Source: Bacteroidaceae bacterium
GTDB lineage: Bacteria > Bacteroidota > Bacteroidia > Bacteroidales > Bacteroidaceae
Direction: 5' to 3'
DNA: 64,000 bases
NCBI GenBank assembly: GCA_017631315.1
Contig: JAGBTN010000017.1
Location: 282,715 to 346,714 of the forward strand
Numbering within the stretch: position 1 is the stretch's first letter; each line of letters opens with the position of its first letter. Position numbers and translations under genes: made by a program. The notes under the pieces are model-generated. The model saw only the letters and a list, made by a program, of their open reading frames with translations. It did not search any database and was not told the origin of the DNA. Shown here piece by piece: positions 7,902 through 16,187 of the stretch.

Positions 7902-8624
7902 ATGCAACCCCACGAAAGTTTCATCGACAAAATCCATACCGGAAACAAGTCATTTAGCATAGGACAGAAAATAGGTTCGTGTCCGGAACTGATAGATTGC
8001 ATCCGGCAGGTCGGTTTCCTTCCACTATTGGAAAGCGGCATTCCGGGCTTTGCCGCAGAGGCAATAATGGCAGAAGAATGTCAATACGTAAAGTTCGACG
8101 ATGGCACATGGGAATGGCCTTTGTGGGAGTGGAAAGGGTCGGTGGCAAGAGAAGGCAACTGCGTCTATGGCAAATTCTATGCTGGCAAAGCAGGATTCAT
8201 CAGCCAGGAATGGTGGCCAGACCTCTACAACTGGCGACGGCACTCACACCCACAACCCCAGGAAGACAGCATAGAAGGCATCATCTTGTCCACCCTTCGC
8301 GAGCACGGCAGCATGATAACACGCCATCTGCGAACAGCCTGCAATTTCACGGGCAAGAACATGCGCTCAAAGTTCGATGCCTACATCACCAGATTGCAAA
8401 TGTCATGCCACATCATAACCGAAGACTTTGTCTATCCAACCGATAAGCATGGAAGAGAGTATGGCTTCGGATGGTCACTGCTGACTACACCCGAAAAACT
8501 GCTCGGCAAAGAAATGTGCCAATGTTCACACACACCAGACGAATCGTTCAGCCGTATGTATAATCACCTCTCCAAACTCCTGCCCAAAGCAACAGACAAG
8601 CAAATCAATAAGATATTGAAGTAA
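7902..8624 (+). CDS. AlkZ-related (winged-helix DNA glycosylase-like) protein
   Basis: The 240-residue product resembles the short AlkZ-related family of uncharacterised proteins, recognisable by the block CIRQVGFLPLLESGIPGFAAE (about 34-54), then WEWPLWEWKGSVAREGNCVYGKFYAGKAGFISQEWWPDLYNWRR at about 70-113, and TTPEKLLG near the C-terminus. AlkZ itself is a DNA glycosylase that unhooks crosslinks and opens alkylated purines; whether this short form keeps that activity is unknown. I do not see the QxQ catalytic motif of AlkZ. It stands alone between array B and a convergent transporter gene. The family call rests on remembered patterns. Confidence 0.6.
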   Translation: MQPHESFIDKIHTGNKSFSIGQKIGSCPELIDCIRQVGFLPLLESGIPGFAAEAIMAEECQYVKFDDGTWEWPLWEWKGSVAREGNCVYGKFYAGKAGFISQEWWPDLYNWRRHSHPQPQEDSIEGIILSTLREHGSMITRHLRTACNFTGKNMRSKFDAYITRLQMSCHIITEDFVYPTDKHGREYGFGWSLLTTPEKLLGKEMCQCSHTPDESFSRMYNHLSKLLPKATDKQINKILK

Positions 8625-8762
8625 ATGATTTAACGCACAGGCAATGACAGGATTCGCAAAAGTCTTGTTCAAAACCTATAACAAAAAAGTTTTTCCCTTT
8701 CATTTCCGTATATAAAGACACAGAAACGAAAAGGAAAAACCTAATAAATCATCATTGAATAA

Positions 8763-10451
8763 CTATTTTCCTAAGCGCGCCTGAACCACGTTGACAACAT
8801 AGTCGCCCAACTTTTCACAATCGCCTACGATATCACTGAACATCGTTCCAACAGTATAATCATACTCACGATTATCCACAGCAATGAAGTTCTGATCCTT
8901 TAGTTGCTGGCGCATATTGTTTATCTCATTCTCTATACGATAGGTTTCACGCATGTCGTCATCGTGCTCATGTATGGACATTTCGTGATTCATTTGCGTA
9001 AGTGCTTTTTCAGTAAGTTGCATAATAGAACGAAGCTTTCCATAAAGAGCAGGAGTAAAGTCTGGACCGGATTCCTGCCTGCGGTTCAGCGTCCTTGCCA
9101 TGTGGTAACATACATCGCCGATAGATTCTAATTCGCTTATCTCGCGAATCATCTGTCTAACTTTCATCTTCGTATCATCGCTCAAATGATTTTCGCTCAC
9201 CTGGCCAAGGAAGCGGGCGATGCTCAATTCCATTTTGTCCGAGATGTCTTCTTCATGCATCAGTTTGTTGTAAAGGTCTGAAGCCTTCTCTTCATTCTTT
9301 TCTTCCAATAGTTGGCGAACAAGAGAGAACATGCCCTGAACGAACTGGCCGAAGTGTGCAGTCTCCTTTTGTGCTTGCAAGATTGCTATTTCGGGAGTTT
9401 GTATAAGGTTGGAATGTATGTATTGAAGGCGGAAGTCATCTTGTTTTTCTTTGTTCTTTTCTGGCAAAATCCAACATACAATGCGCTCCATTTGGGGAAT
9501 GAAACCAATGAGAACGGCTGTGTTTGTGACATTGAAGCATGTATGGAACATCGACAAAACGACTGGCAACATTTTTTCGTGGCCTGCGGCAGTGGGATCA
9601 TAGCCTACCATAGAACATACTAATTCTACAAAGGGGAAGAAGACGCAGAGCACCCATATTACGCCAAAGACGTTGAAGAGCAGGTGTGCGAGTGCGGCTC
9701 TGCGGGCTTGTGTATTGGCTCCGAGAGCGGCAAGGTTGGCTGTTGCAGTGGTGCCGATGTTTTCGCCCATGACCAATGCTATGCCTAAATAGATGGGGAG
9801 TACGCCTGTGGAACACAGAAGGATGGTGATGGCCATCATTGCTGCAGAGGATTGTACGATGCAGGTTATGGTTGTTCCGATGGCCAGGAAGGAGAGGATT
9901 GTCCAATAACTGTTTATGTCGAAGGAGGCGAAGAAGTCGACGACTGCTTTGTTGTTCGCCAGATCGAGTTCTTTGCCTGTTTGGCTCAGGAATACGAGGG
10001 AGAGGAAAAGGAAGGCTGTGCCGAAGAGGAGGTCGCCAACTGAACGGTAACGTTTGTTATAGATTAGGATAATACCTGCGAGAAACGCGGGGAATACGAT
10101 GGTTATGAGGTCAACATTATAGCCAAGGGAGATAATCCATGCTGTCAGTGTGGTGCCGATATTGGCTCCCATGATAACGGAAATGGCTTGTGAGAGGGTG
10201 AGCAGTCCTGCCGAAACGAAGGAGACTGTCATTACGGTTGTTGCGGATGACGACTGAACTGCGCATGTTACGAATGTGCCGGTCAGCATTCCGGAGATGC
10301 GGTTTGATGTCATGCGTGCCAGGACGTGGCGCAACTGTGAACCTGCCATCTTCTGCAAGGCGTCGCTCATCATCTTCATGCCAAAGATGAGAAGGCTAAG
10401 GGCGCCTAACAGTTTCATTGAAATCATAAAGTAATCCCAAGGTGTTTCCAT
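8763..10451 (-). CDS. Na+/phosphate cotransporter family protein (NptA/PhoU fusion)
   Basis: This 562-residue inner-membrane protein imports phosphate driven by sodium. It has the inverted-repeat QSSS signatures of the PiT-unrelated NptA family: VQSSSATTVMT at about 65-75 and VQSSAAMMAIT near 200, each followed by the matching GANIGTTLTA and GENIGTTATA loops. Hydrophobic segments fill residues 10-340, and the remaining 220 residues are a helical PhoU-like domain (FGQFVQGMFSLVRQLLEE..., ELESIGDVCYHMARTLN). It has its own well-formed promoter on the minus strand at 10481-10511 and converges with the AlkZ-related gene. Confidence 0.93.
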   Translation of the reverse strand: METPWDYFMISMKLLGALSLLIFGMKMMSDALQKMAGSQLRHVLARMTSNRISGMLTGTFVTCAVQSSSATTVMTVSFVSAGLLTLSQAISVIMGANIGTTLTAWIISLGYNVDLITIVFPAFLAGIILIYNKRYRSVGDLLFGTAFLFLSLVFLSQTGKELDLANNKAVVDFFASFDINSYWTILSFLAIGTTITCIVQSSAAMMAITILLCSTGVLPIYLGIALVMGENIGTTATANLAALGANTQARRAALAHLLFNVFGVIWVLCVFFPFVELVCSMVGYDPTAAGHEKMLPVVLSMFHTCFNVTNTAVLIGFIPQMERIVCWILPEKNKEKQDDFRLQYIHSNLIQTPEIAILQAQKETAHFGQFVQGMFSLVRQLLEEKNEEKASDLYNKLMHEEDISDKMELSIARFLGQVSENHLSDDTKMKVRQMIREISELESIGDVCYHMARTLNRRQESGPDFTPALYGKLRSIMQLTEKALTQMNHEMSIHEHDDDMRETYRIENEINNMRQQLKDQNFIAVDNREYDYTVGTMFSDIVGDCEKLGDYVVNVVQARLGK

Positions 10452-10480
10452 AAGTTTTATTTATATTTTTTCTTTGCCTA

Positions 10481-10511
10481 CAAAGTTACTATAATTGGCG
10501 CACTCTGCAAA
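10481..10511 (-). promoter_or_regulatory. Complete Bacteroidota promoter for the Na/Pi cotransporter
   Basis: On the minus strand, TTTG (10508-10511) and TAACTTTG (10481-10488) are separated by 19 bp. The start codon lies about 30 bp downstream at 10451. Confidence 0.75.
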
Positions 10512-10647
10512 GTAATTTGTAATATGAAATACGATATGATGAGTATTTTCGTATGATTTTGTATTGAAAAGCGGTCTTAAACTGTATGATATTTGTTGTT
10601 TTTATATGTTTTCTTAACAGATGTTTTACGATTTAAACCTTATTTAA

Positions 10648-10655
10648 TACTTTTG
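10648..10655 (+). promoter_or_regulatory. -7 box for the M15 peptidase gene
   Basis: TACTTTTG matches TAnnTTTG and ends 14 bp before the ATG at 10669, leaving a leader of only about ten bases. Confidence 0.55.
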
Positions 10656-10668
10656 CATGTAGCTTTAA

Positions 10669-11343
10669 ATGGTATTTTCTGTGAAGTATATTTCGAGATT
10701 TGTTTTATGTTTGTTGTTTTGTTCCTTGGGTATGCGGGGGCAGAACCACAGTCATTCGGCGGATGGTTTTGTGTGGAGTGAGATTCCGGATTCTGTCTGG
10801 CAACTGATGCAGGGCAAGTCTTATTGTGACAATCAATATGTGGGTCGGAAGGATTTGTGTTATGTTCGTGTTCTCCATTGCGACCACGAGGGCAGAACGC
10901 ACTCGGGGGAGATGGTTGTGAGCAAGAAGATTGCCGAAAGGGTGGTGGAGATTTTCCGGATTCTCTACGAGGAGAAGTATCCCATTGAGCGTATGGTGTT
11001 GCCGGATGTCTATGGTGCCGACGACGAGAAGCAGATGCAGGCCAACAACACTTCGTGTTTCTGCTACCGAAAGATGACTGGCGGAAAGATGCTATCGAAG
11101 CATGCTCGTGGTTTGGCTATCGACATCAATCCTCTCTACAACCCATATTGCAAGGTACGTCGTGATGGTACTCGTCTGGTGAAGCCTGCTAATGCTGTGC
11201 CTTACTGCGACCGGAGGAAGTCCTTCCCATACATGGTGAAACGTCACGACCTGGCTTACAAACTCTTTACCGAACGTGGGTTTGTGTGGGGAGGAGACTG
11301 GAAATCCTTGAAGGACTATCAGCACTTCGAATTGAAAGAGTAG
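10669..11343 (+). CDS. Secreted M15-family D-alanyl-D-alanine carboxypeptidase-like peptidase
   Basis: The 224-residue product has a hydrophobic signal segment (ISRFVLCLLFCSLGMRGQ, about 8-25) and an M15-type zinc peptidase core. The metal and catalytic pattern SKHARGLAIDINP (SxHxxGxAxD) lies at about 143-155, and the distal GGDWKSLKDYQHFEL supplies the third zinc ligand. Members trim peptide crosslinks in peptidoglycan, acting in the periplasm. It is transcribed alone, with the palindromic array D just downstream. Exact bond specificity (DD or LD) cannot be told. Confidence 0.85.
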   Translation: MVFSVKYISRFVLCLLFCSLGMRGQNHSHSADGFVWSEIPDSVWQLMQGKSYCDNQYVGRKDLCYVRVLHCDHEGRTHSGEMVVSKKIAERVVEIFRILYEEKYPIERMVLPDVYGADDEKQMQANNTSCFCYRKMTGGKMLSKHARGLAIDINPLYNPYCKVRRDGTRLVKPANAVPYCDRRKSFPYMVKRHDLAYKLFTERGFVWGGDWKSLKDYQHFELKE

Positions 11344-11376
11344 GGGTGTCGGTTTCGGAGTCTATGGGGGTGACAG

Positions 11377-11466
11377 AAAACATCTACTGCCAAGTCGGGC
11401 AAAAAGGTTAACCTTTCCGTGCAACTTGGCAGTAGATGTTGGCCAATCAGGCAGTAGATGTTTTCA
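11377..11466. repeat. 22-bp-period array D, fold-back form between convergent genes
   Basis: Units start at 11379, 11401, 11423 and 11445. Unit 1 (AACATCTACTGCCAAG) is the exact reverse complement of 11425-11440 (CTTGGCAGTAGATGTT). Unit 2 holds the palindrome AAAGGTTAACCTTT. The centre of the outer inverted repeat and of GGTTAACC coincide at 11409.5. Linkers are TCGGGC, CCGTGC and TTGGCC. The array lies between convergent gene ends at 11343 and 11528. Confidence 0.9.
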
Positions 11467-11527
11467 GGTTCGGCACAAGGCGTTTGTTCTTATCTGCTGC
11501 GCCATGTGTGTGTTACCTGTACCGATG

Positions 11528-12436
11528 TCAGCGGAGGAACTTCTTTCCGTTCTTGATATAGATGCCCTTCTTGACATGGCCGACCTTGCGTCCGCTCAAA
11601 TCATATATGGCCTCCGAGTTGTCTTTTTGCAGGATAACCTCCATGCCTGTCGGGCCGTCGCCGGCAGCTGCGCTGCCAAGATATTCGGCTTGAACCGTCT
11701 CGCGGAAGACATCGACACGAATGTGATAGTAACCCTCCCTGGTGACACTCCATTTGTGATCGATGGCGCCGCCCGTGAGTATCTGCGTGCTTTGAAGAAT
11801 ATCCTCGTCGGAATTGAAGGGATGCAACACCTTTGGTTCCCACGCATTCTGCCCCTGGAACTTGAAACGCCTTGACTCGCCGAACTCGGGGCGCTCGCGC
11901 AGTTCGCCCGTCCAGTCCCACGTGCAGACCTCATTCTCGTCTCTCGTGAAAGGCAAGAATGTGTATGTCACCCATCCACACTCCGTTGCACCGCCAACAA
12001 TGAAGAGTTCGTTCCATGGCCGAAAGAGTTCGCCCGTCAAGGTCTTGGCATTCATGTCGATAGTGATACGGTAAACATCCTCCGTCAGTGGCACAACCCA
12101 ATGGCTCGAGGCAGAGTCGCGGACAAGAGTGAATGGCGTAGGGCCGGTAACGGCATAAGCGTCCTCGAAAGTCGGCTTGATGTATCGCACCGAAATACCC
12201 TTCGGCACCTCCATGTTACGGAATGTAAGCGTACCACCCTCAATAAGGCGGCCGGTATATTTATACTGCCTGTTGGGGAAAGCCGTCAGCTCCTGAATAC
12301 CACCAGGCACAGCCGTACCAACAGCCCAATAGCGGTCTTGGGCAAACCCCGTGCTGCCGTACATGAATAGCACAGAAGCAAAGAACACAAAAAGAACCTT
12401 CGACATGGAATTTATAGCGTGGATTTCTTTCATCAT
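11528..12436 (-). CDS. Secreted SusE/SusF-like carbohydrate-binding protein with sorting-like tail
   Basis: The 302-residue product has a signal peptide (MSKVLFVFFASVLFMYGSTGFAQ, starting at residue 11) and repeated segments such as NELFIVGGATECGWVTY and AWEPKVLHPFNSDED that resemble the starch-binding modules of SusE and SusF. The C-terminus (AIYDLSGRKVGHVKKGIYIKNG...) is the conserved tail common on secreted Prevotella proteins, possibly a type IX secretion or surface-retention signal. Its start overlaps the GH31 gene stop by 4 bp (ATGA), so the two are translated together. Likely role: holding an alpha-glucan or related glycan for the GH31 enzyme. No SusC/SusD pair is adjacent. Confidence 0.72.
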   Translation of the reverse strand: MMKEIHAINSMSKVLFVFFASVLFMYGSTGFAQDRYWAVGTAVPGGIQELTAFPNRQYKYTGRLIEGGTLTFRNMEVPKGISVRYIKPTFEDAYAVTGPTPFTLVRDSASSHWVVPLTEDVYRITIDMNAKTLTGELFRPWNELFIVGGATECGWVTYTFLPFTRDENEVCTWDWTGELRERPEFGESRRFKFQGQNAWEPKVLHPFNSDEDILQSTQILTGGAIDHKWSVTREGYYHIRVDVFRETVQAEYLGSAAAGDGPTGMEVILQKDNSEAIYDLSGRKVGHVKKGIYIKNGKKFLR

Positions 12437-14967
12437 GGCTTAAGGATTTTACGTGATACCGTAGCAGAACCTGCCCTGCAATTACAAATATATTCACCCT
12501 TTGGCAGTGAGGAGAGACTGATGCCGAAGCCCTCTGCCGAACTATGCTGAAGGCGAATCCATTGCTTGCCCTGCAAGTCATGAACCGTAACAACAAAGTC
12601 GGACTGCTCGCTGTCAACAAGAAGTCTTTCGTTGCGGCTGTCGTAACGCATCTCAAGGCCATTGCCGGCAATGCTCTGCAAACCGGTTTCAACCTCCTTC
12701 ATGCGAATGACAATAGCCTCCGAACATGAGCGACTTGGCACATCAACCGTCAGACGACAAGTCTGTTCGTCGTACGACCAACTGCTCGTCTCGTTGCCAT
12801 CAATACAAACACTGCTCGGTTCGCCCACAGAGAAAAACACCACCTTCCATGCTCTCTCCTCAGCCATCCCCGCAAAACTACCTTCGCGAGGATGAATGGT
12901 AAGAGTCGTTCCATCAACAGAATGCGTCTGTGTAAATCTCGTTGTAGCATATTCTCCGCTCTTGTAAGCCTCGCTGTCGCCCTGGTCCTCATAGAGTCTG
13001 CCCTCACCATCGTCGCCGGGAATAACCCAAAGCACAAGCGACGAAGGCTCCGACTTCAAGTGCATCACCTCCGGATTACAAGGAATAATGCTGCCTTGAC
13101 GAATGAAATAAGGAATTTCGGAAAGAGCATATTGGTCAACAATAGTGCGGCCACCATAAAGCATCCTGTTGCGACAAATGTCATACCAACAACCCTCCGG
13201 CAACCAAGTCTTGCGCTCGCTCATGTCATTGCTGTTGACCGGCGTAGAAATAGGTGAAACAAGAATATCATCACCAAAAAGATATTCGTCCTCAACAGTA
13301 TATGCTTTGTTCTCCTCCGGCCACTCATAATAAAGAGGACGGCAAATCGAAACACCAGTATCGTATGCCTGTCTGGCAGCATTGTAAATATAAGGAACAA
13401 GTGTATAACGCAGCTGGAAAGCATCTCTCTGCAAGTCGAAATTATGGAATTTCCAGACGCGACGCTCACAACTGCTTTGGCTCGAACCATGTGTACGGAA
13501 GATAGGTTGGAAAACACAGAACTGCATCCAACGCAAAACCAGTTCCGGGTCTGTGCTTACCTCATTCGGTTGCAAATAACCTCCGCCGTCATGTCCCCAA
13601 TAACCGAAGCAGACATTAGCAGCCGTAGCCGTAAAATAACTCTCGAATTGAAGCGTTCCAAAGGTGGCAAACGTGTCCCCGGAGAAACCAATCGGGTAAC
13701 GATGACTGCCCATTCCTCCCCAACGATGGAAGATAACAGGACGGCGGTCAGTCCTGTTCAACTTCATATCATTATAAAAAACATGGTTAAGCCAGAACGT
13801 TTGCCCAAGGCCGGGAATATAACTGCTTGTCAAATCCTGCTGCCAATCAATCCACCAGAAATCAACACCCTGCTTCTCGCGCACTCGCATCAAGTTCTTA
13901 AAGAATGTTCTATAAAAAGTAGAATCCTCCAATTGCCATGGAACAGTTGTTGCACTCGCATCAAGACCCATATCATTTCTTATTTTAGAAAAGTTCTCAT
14001 CGCTGGAGCCGATGCCGTCTGCAGGATGGAGGTTAAGGGCTGTTCTAGTGTTATGAGCATGCATCCAATTCAAAAGAGTTGCAGGATTAGGGAACAAAGA
14101 TTTGTTCCATGTCCATCCTGTCCAGGAGTTTTGATGCCAATCGCAGTCAATCATCAAAACATCATGCGGCACATCTAGCGATTCCATATCAAGAAGAAGC
14201 TGCTGGATGTCTGTATGTTTGTATGCCTGATACTTGCTATACCAATAGCCAAACATGAACTTTGGGGGAAGCGGCTGACGGCCTGCAATGCGGACATAAT
14301 CGGCAAGAGCATCTTTATACTGATGGCCATAGCCGAAGAAATACCAGTCTATGGCATTCGTATCAAGAGGCTTGCCTATCCAAGGAATGCCGTCGACCTC
14401 ATTTTCGAAAGGGAACGAACGACTGCCGTCGCCACGTTGTGTACTTGGAGATTCATCGAGAATCGACCAACCACCACGCGAAAGCAATCCCTTTTCAAGA
14501 GAAACACGATGGGTGTCGCCAATGTTTCCATCAAGTGTTCGCTGTGTTCCAAGCAGGTTTAGAGCATCATCTTTGCCGGGATACCAGAGGATTTGCCGTC
14601 CGTTCATCTGGAAAGTGATGCTCAAGATGTTGCTATTCTTGAACTGTTTTTGGATTTTATTACCAACTTTATAGCGTAATGTCAATGAGTCGGTACGAAT
14701 AATGAGGTAACTACCTTCGGTGGTACATGTATAGGCTGGCACCGGTAAGCGACGATTAACGACGGCAAAGGTGGCACGATCTTCAAACTTTCCAGTAGAA
14801 CTATATTGGATACGAATGAGTCTTGGCGTTAGAATCGTAAAGCGTGCATTGCCACTTGTAACAACAGCCTCTTCCTGTGCTACAGGATTCCACTCTTCGT
14901 TTGCGTTGGCAACTGTAGTTGTCAGGCAAGAGAAGAGACAAATAACATATCGGATGAATTGCTTCAT
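12433..14967 (-). CDS. Glycoside hydrolase family 31 (alpha-glucosidase or alpha-xylosidase type)
   Basis: This 844-residue secreted enzyme hydrolyses alpha-linked glucosides or xylosides. After a signal peptide (about 1-22) comes the beta-sandwich N-domain and the TIM barrel. The catalytic nucleophile lies in WWIDWQQD (Asp near 374) and the acid/base in GFSGDTFATF (Asp near 428); FGYWYSKYQAY and DVLMIDCDWHQ are typical barrel strands. A C-terminal segment ending SLPKGEYICNCRAGSATVSRKI resembles a type IX secretion tail. It lies 1 bp after the DUF1573 gene and overlaps the SusF-like gene. Substrate choice within GH31 cannot be settled by eye. Confidence 0.92.
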   Translation of the reverse strand: MKQFIRYVICLFSCLTTTVANANEEWNPVAQEEAVVTSGNARFTILTPRLIRIQYSSTGKFEDRATFAVVNRRLPVPAYTCTTEGSYLIIRTDSLTLRYKVGNKIQKQFKNSNILSITFQMNGRQILWYPGKDDALNLLGTQRTLDGNIGDTHRVSLEKGLLSRGGWSILDESPSTQRGDGSRSFPFENEVDGIPWIGKPLDTNAIDWYFFGYGHQYKDALADYVRIAGRQPLPPKFMFGYWYSKYQAYKHTDIQQLLLDMESLDVPHDVLMIDCDWHQNSWTGWTWNKSLFPNPATLLNWMHAHNTRTALNLHPADGIGSSDENFSKIRNDMGLDASATTVPWQLEDSTFYRTFFKNLMRVREKQGVDFWWIDWQQDLTSSYIPGLGQTFWLNHVFYNDMKLNRTDRRPVIFHRWGGMGSHRYPIGFSGDTFATFGTLQFESYFTATAANVCFGYWGHDGGGYLQPNEVSTDPELVLRWMQFCVFQPIFRTHGSSQSSCERRVWKFHNFDLQRDAFQLRYTLVPYIYNAARQAYDTGVSICRPLYYEWPEENKAYTVEDEYLFGDDILVSPISTPVNSNDMSERKTWLPEGCWYDICRNRMLYGGRTIVDQYALSEIPYFIRQGSIIPCNPEVMHLKSEPSSLVLWVIPGDDGEGRLYEDQGDSEAYKSGEYATTRFTQTHSVDGTTLTIHPREGSFAGMAEERAWKVVFFSVGEPSSVCIDGNETSSWSYDEQTCRLTVDVPSRSCSEAIVIRMKEVETGLQSIAGNGLEMRYDSRNERLLVDSEQSDFVVTVHDLQGKQWIRLQHSSAEGFGISLSSLPKGEYICNCRAGSATVSRKILKP

Positions 14968-14968
14968 A

Positions 14969-15406
14969 TCATTCCATTGTACCCTCTATGACGAGGCGAA
15001 CCACTTCGTTTATAGCATTAGAGCGTATTGTTATGGTCTTTTGGAAGTGCCCAGGGAACTTGTCTGTACCGTCGTATGTTACATCAATGACGCCCTTTTC
15101 ACCTGCTTTTATTGGTTCTTTGGTATAAGAAGGTATGGTGCAACCGCAACTTGCGAAAGCCTGATGTATGATAAGTGGTGCAGTACCTGTATTGGTAAAG
15201 GGGAATGAACAACGTACCAGGGGAGCAGATTTTGAGAACTTTCCGAAGTTGTGACGGAGTGTGTCGAAGGTTAGTTCTGCATAGTTTTCTGCTTTAGTGG
15301 TTGCTACAGCCTGAACTTCGCTGATGTTTACCTTTTGTTTCTTTGTTTGTGCCTGTGCTTGGAAACTGAGTGTTAAAGCAAGGGCCAGAAGTACTATTTT
15401 ATTCAT
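14969..15406 (-). CDS. DUF1573 periplasmic protein
   Basis: The 145-residue product has a signal peptide (MNKIVLLALALTLSFQAQAQ) and a single DUF1573 domain, an Ig-like fold common in Bacteroidota envelope proteins. Typical features are FDTLRHNFGKF, FPFTNTGTAPLIIHQAFASCGCT at about 87-110 and YDGTDKFPGHFQKTITIRSN. The function of the family is not known. It is the first gene of the operon with GH31 and the SusF-like protein, with only 1 bp before GH31. A -7 box lies at 15434-15441. Confidence 0.88.
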   Translation of the reverse strand: MNKIVLLALALTLSFQAQAQTKKQKVNISEVQAVATTKAENYAELTFDTLRHNFGKFSKSAPLVRCSFPFTNTGTAPLIIHQAFASCGCTIPSYTKEPIKAGEKGVIDVTYDGTDKFPGHFQKTITIRSNAINEVVRLVIEGTME

Positions 15407-15433
15407 TTTTTATGTATTAAGCATTATTTTTTG

Positions 15434-15441
15434 CAAAGATA
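15434..15441 (-). promoter_or_regulatory. -7 box for the DUF1573-GH31-SusF-like operon
   Basis: On the minus strand this reads TATCTTTG, about 28 bp upstream of the DUF1573 start. No well-spaced -33 TTTG was found. Confidence 0.55.
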
Positions 15442-15546
15442 CGAAAAAGTTAATGGTTGTAAGACAAAGGGATAATGTTTTTTAGTCTTTTGAATGATAT
15501 ATGACAATAATTTCATTCTGTTAACTTTTAATTCTTAATTTCTTCG

Positions 15547-15554
15547 TATTTTTG
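15547..15554 (+). promoter_or_regulatory. -7 box for ruvC
   Basis: TATTTTTG fits TAnnTTTG and lies 24 bp before the ruvC ATG at 15579. Confidence 0.5.
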
Positions 15555-15578
15555 CAGGAAAATCAGTTAAGACATAAG

Positions 15579-16187
15579 ATGGAGCGTATTATTCTTGGCA
15601 TTGACCCCGGCACCAACATTATGGGCTATGGTGTGCTTCGCACTGACGGAAAGAAGGTTGAGATGCTTGCTCTTGGTGTTATCGACTTGCGTAAGGCCTC
15701 CGACCCTTACCTGAAGTTGGGCCATATCTACGAACGTGTTTGTGGAATCATTGAGGGTTATCTGCCCGACTATATGGCTATTGAGGCGCCTTTCTTTGGG
15801 AAAAACATACAGAGTATGCTCAAACTGGGTCGTGCTCAAGGTGTTGCCATTGCTGCTGCCATTCAGAGACAGGTGCCCATTACGGAGTATGCCCCTTCGA
15901 AGATTAAGATGGCGATTACGGGCAACGGCAATGCGAGCAAGTAACAGGTGGCCGATATGCTCCGCAGGATGTTGCATGTTGAGAAGGAGGAGATGGGTAA
16001 ATTCCTTGATGCTACTGATGCTTTGGGTGCTGCCTACTGTCATTTTCTGCAAATGGGTAAGCCGGAAACGGAGCATAAGTATCGCAGTTGGGCTGATTTT
16101 GCAAATAAAAATAAAGAGAAGATTAGTTTCGGCTCTGCTTCTCCATGTGGCAAGAAACAAGAAGAAAACAAGAAAGAACGTGATTAA
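15579..16187 (+). pseudogene. ruvC: ruvC (Holliday junction resolvase) interrupted by an in-frame TAA
   Basis: RuvC cuts Holliday junctions in the RuvABC complex. From ATG 15579 the frame reads a clear RuvC start ([14 protein letters not shown], the first catalytic Asp; [10 protein letters not shown], the catalytic Glu) up to NASK, then hits TAA at 15942-15944. The same frame continues without a gap as QVADMLRRML...FLDATDALGAAYCHF, which holds the last catalytic aspartates. Relatives usually read NASKEQVA here, so a single G-to-T change (GAA to TAA) explains the stop. The first fragment (121 residues) lacks the last acidic residues and should be inactive. A GTG at 15948 could restart the second part, but that lacks the first residues. 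Sequencing error, true loss or readthrough are all possible. Confidence 0.88.
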
